From SMWC01 sp045561055 (GTDB lineage Bacteria; Pseudomonadota; Gammaproteobacteria; Steroidobacterales; Rariloculaceae), in NCBI GenBank assembly GCA_045561055.1, contig JBJKYL010000010.1, positions 310,001 through 374,000 of the forward strand: a stretch of DNA of 64,000 nucleotides. The letters are read 5' to 3'. This document shows, piece after piece, positions 62,193 to 64,000 of this stretch (position 1 is the first letter of the stretch; every line of letters starts with the position of its first letter). The notes beneath the pieces are model-generated. The model worked only from the letters and a program-made list of their open reading frames with translations. It was not told where the DNA came from and searched no databases. A program made the translations under genes and the position numbers.

Positions 62193-62360
62193 CGCTTAAT
62201 TATGCGGCGAACGAGACTGTTGTTTTTTATGATAGCAGTTGTCCGACCCCCTAAATCCTCTCGCAGATCTATGTAGGGTTGCTGTGCTGCGGCTATTTGA
62301 TTGCACGCAGACTCCGCAAGCGTTTAATCTTATAGCTAGTCTATAACTCAAACCGTACGT

Positions 62361-63494
62361 TTATTGATAACCCAGAAAGCTTATCATTATTTCTGCCCAG
62401 TCCAGTTCATTACCATCATAAACGTAAGACCACCCACCCAACTCTTTAGCGTCCGGGCCAAAAAAATGTCCGCTTATTTCCCCTGTCCCGTAATTCGTAA
62501 TATCGGTATTCCAGGTTGCGGTTCCCTGAAATTCGTTAGATGAAATAGTAGCGACTAATTCGATGGTACCTGCCGATACTCCATTTACCCTATTCCAGGT
62601 ACTACTTTCAGGTTTTCTGTCTGGAAAAACATAATCTAAGGTGATGTTCCCACTAAGAGTTCCCTGTGCAAAATCTACGGTAATTGTTGCATCACCTTCA
62701 TATGCTGGCCAGTGCGGAATACTAGATTCTGTTTCAAGTAAATTTGGGTGCCAAAGACTGAGGGCCTTTGTGCTATAGGTTGCTGTTCCACTCGTGGGCA
62801 TATCGCTCGTCTGTGTAAAGTTCCCGAACGTACCGGCCAATACGTCCTTATCCTGAATGTTGTCAATACAGGTACTATCAGCTACATCACATATGTCAAA
62901 ACCAGAGGAAAGATCGTCGCCATAATCAAGATCAGCTACAAGAATATTTACGTAGTCCACACCGAGAAATTCTTCACTTATATCCGAATAAAACCCGAAT
63001 AACCTATAATTCCATTCGTAGCTAGATGACGAGTCTTCAGATATAGATAGGCCCCAGTCCGACTCCCAATATAGGTAACCATCTAAATCATTCCCGACGT
63101 CGAAATAGATCGCATCAGCTAAAGAAACCTGTTCGAAGCTCATGCTCATGTCGAGATTTGTTGACGCATTTGTTGGTGTAAAAGAGTATGTGCGGCTAAA
63201 TTTTGTGGTTTTTGTTCCATCAACACCTATTGATAGCTCAGCGGTAGGGTCCCCTGTAGAAACCCACATGGCACCCGTTTCTTGGTGAGTCCGATAGCTC
63301 ATCACGCCGGCGTCTATGTCAAAAGAACCGCCCAGTTCTTCTATTTCTATATTTTTTTTGTATGAGGTAGGAGCAACAGGTGGTTGCGTGGGTGTTCCTC
63401 CACCCCCACTAGTTGCGCCGCCGCCGCCTCCGCCGCAGGCAACAAGCAAGGAAGCAAAAAAACCTGATAAAGAAATAATGCTAACCTTACGCAT
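62361..63494 (-). CDS. TbpB-like surface lipoprotein (probable Slam substrate)
   Basis: 377 residues. Lipoprotein signal peptide with lipobox LVAC (Cys20), followed by a Gly-rich tether (two runs of four to six Gly). The C-terminal 150 residues have the transferrin-binding-protein-like barrel pattern: MPTSGTATYSTKALSLW, GDATITVDFAQGTLSGNITL and EISGHFFGPDAKELGG (family GxFxGPxAxEVGG). Starts 11 bases after the stop of the upstream outer-membrane gene, so the pair is an operon. The ligand is unknown. Base composition looks lower in GC than the neighbouring core genes, which may mean acquisition. Not a recognised named protein. Confidence 0.7.
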   Translation of the reverse strand: MRKVSIISLSGFFASLLVACGGGGGGATSGGGGTPTQPPVAPTSYKKNIEIEELGGSFDIDAGVMSYRTHQETGAMWVSTGDPTAELSIGVDGTKTTKFSRTYSFTPTNASTNLDMSMSFEQVSLADAIYFDVGNDLDGYLYWESDWGLSISEDSSSSYEWNYRLFGFYSDISEEFLGVDYVNILVADLDYGDDLSSGFDICDVADSTCIDNIQDKDVLAGTFGNFTQTSDMPTSGTATYSTKALSLWHPNLLETESSIPHWPAYEGDATITVDFAQGTLSGNITLDYVFPDRKPESSTWNRVNGVSAGTIELVATISSNEFQGTATWNTDITNYGTGEISGHFFGPDAKELGGWSYVYDGNELDWAEIMISFLGYQ

Positions 63495-63505
63495 CTTACA
63501 GGTAA

Positions 63506-64000
63506 CTAAAAAATATAATTAAAAGAAAGGGAGATAAGATTACTTCCGAAGTCAAAACGGTCAATGTTAGAGTCATTGTCAAGATATTCGTAGCGGGCTC
63601 GTAGAAAAATATTATCCGAGATTGTGCGTATAAGTTCAGTTTCAAAATAAATTCGGCTAGTTTCTCTGGTCAGGGCTGTGGAAAATCGGTCAGTTATATG
63701 AGCTAAAAATAGGTCAGCTCCTTCGTTATAAGCTTGACGTAAAATTAACGCATAACGGGTTGCCCATAACTCATTAATGGTCCATTCTATTTGGCCGCCT
63801 AGCTCGTGAACATCGCCTGAGTAGCTGGTGTAGACATCAAAGATAGTATAGGTAGCATTTATATCAATAGACTCCCAATCTTCTTTATCCTCGTAAAGAT
63901 AGGTGTAATCTATTTGCCAATAGGGATTGCCTCCTCCACGGATCTCAAACATGAGTTCAGAAGATTTCCCCGCGTATCGGTCAAATAAGGGATCATTGCT
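63506..64000 (-). CDS. Outer-membrane beta-barrel protein, probable Slam (DUF560), C-terminal part
   Basis: Frame is open to the window edge; 164 residues seen, 5' end missing. Alternating-residue beta strands with aromatic ends (IDINATYTIFDVYTSYSG, FETELIRTISDNIFLRARYE) and the C-terminal LISLSFNYIF ending in Phe are those of an outer-membrane barrel. SNDPLFDRYAG and the end DNDSNIDRFDF resemble surface lipoprotein assembly modifiers (Slam, with DPLFG and DNDSNIxLYDYDR). Slam moves TbpB-like lipoproteins to the cell surface, and such a lipoprotein gene follows directly. An N-terminal TPR part would be expected outside the window. Confidence 0.6.
   Translation of the reverse strand, partial: SNDPLFDRYAGKSSELMFEIRGGGNPYWQIDYTYLYEDKEDWESIDINATYTIFDVYTSYSGDVHELGGQIEWTINELWATRYALILRQAYNEGADLFLAHITDRFSTALTRETSRIYFETELIRTISDNIFLRARYEYLDNDSNIDRFDFGSNLISLSFNYIF

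Noticed and set aside
62330..62346. TTATAG/CTATAA inverted repeat between csrA and the lipoprotein gene
   Set aside because: AT-only short arms without a T-run; too weak to call a terminator.
63316..63522. Proline-rich frame on the plus strand
   Set aside because: It is the antisense of the Gly-rich tether and signal peptide of the lipoprotein gene.
1..64000. CRISPR arrays, IS elements, prophage genes, toxin-antitoxin pairs
   Set aside because: No regularly spaced repeats, transposase, integrase or phage genes were seen on either strand.

Overview
This 64 kb window is chromosomal core DNA of a gammaproteobacterium. The signs are the complete division and cell-wall (dcw) cluster in gammaproteobacterial order, meso-diaminopimelate-type MurE, an Lpt lipopolysaccharide export system, SspA/SspB, ZapD, LpoA, BamD, a type A RNase P RNA and the recA-recX-alaS-csrA block. 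I could not place it below class. About 55 protein genes are packed tightly, mostly on the plus strand and often joined by 4-base ATGA or GTGA overlaps. There is no intact tRNA, rRNA, IS element, prophage or CRISPR array. TTG start codons are unusually common (about nine genes).

Layout: 1-3.5 kb carries lower glycolysis (pgk end, glycerate 2-kinase, pyk). 3.5-8.4 kb (minus) holds a decayed rapZ, rpoN, lptB-lptA-lptC and a Ca/Na exchanger. 8.5-14.6 kb holds ibaG-murA, a petC relic, sspA-sspB, a diaA relic, lpoA and rsmI. rnpB lies at 14.7-15.0 kb. 15.2-31.8 kb is the dcw operon from mraZ to ftsZ, preceded by a clear sigma70 promoter and a three-repeat MraZ operator; ddl is absent. lpxC, a DciA-like gene, an M23 peptidase, secA, mutT, zapD, coaE and pilD follow to 40 kb. 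40.5-44.1 kb holds sucC-sucD-nadE. 44-49.5 kb holds bamD, rluD, pgeF and clpB, the last behind a sigma32-type promoter. 49.6-55.1 kb holds an FmdB protein, aspS, nudB, several relics and mutS. 55.2-62.2 kb holds a glycosyltransferase, pncC, thpR, recA, recX, alaS and csrA. The end (minus) has a TbpB-like surface lipoprotein beside the C-terminal part of a probable Slam outer-membrane translocon.

The most notable thing is a set of gene fossils lying where synteny predicts intact genes. These are rapZ next to rpoN (hpf and ptsN gone), the cytochrome c1 tail before sspA (petA and petB gone), diaA beside lpoA (yraN gone), a DUF502 start between the FmdB gene and aspS, an alpha/beta-hydrolase stub after nudB, and the 3' half of a tRNA-Arg(CCG). 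Other usual neighbours (kdsD/kdsC, mla genes, ddl, argJ, pilB/pilC, ruvCAB) are simply missing. This points to recent, continuing gene loss in the lineage. I found no clearly new multi-gene system; the best leads are the erosion pattern, a serine replacing the conserved asparagine of the FtsI SXN motif, and the Slam/lipoprotein pair.
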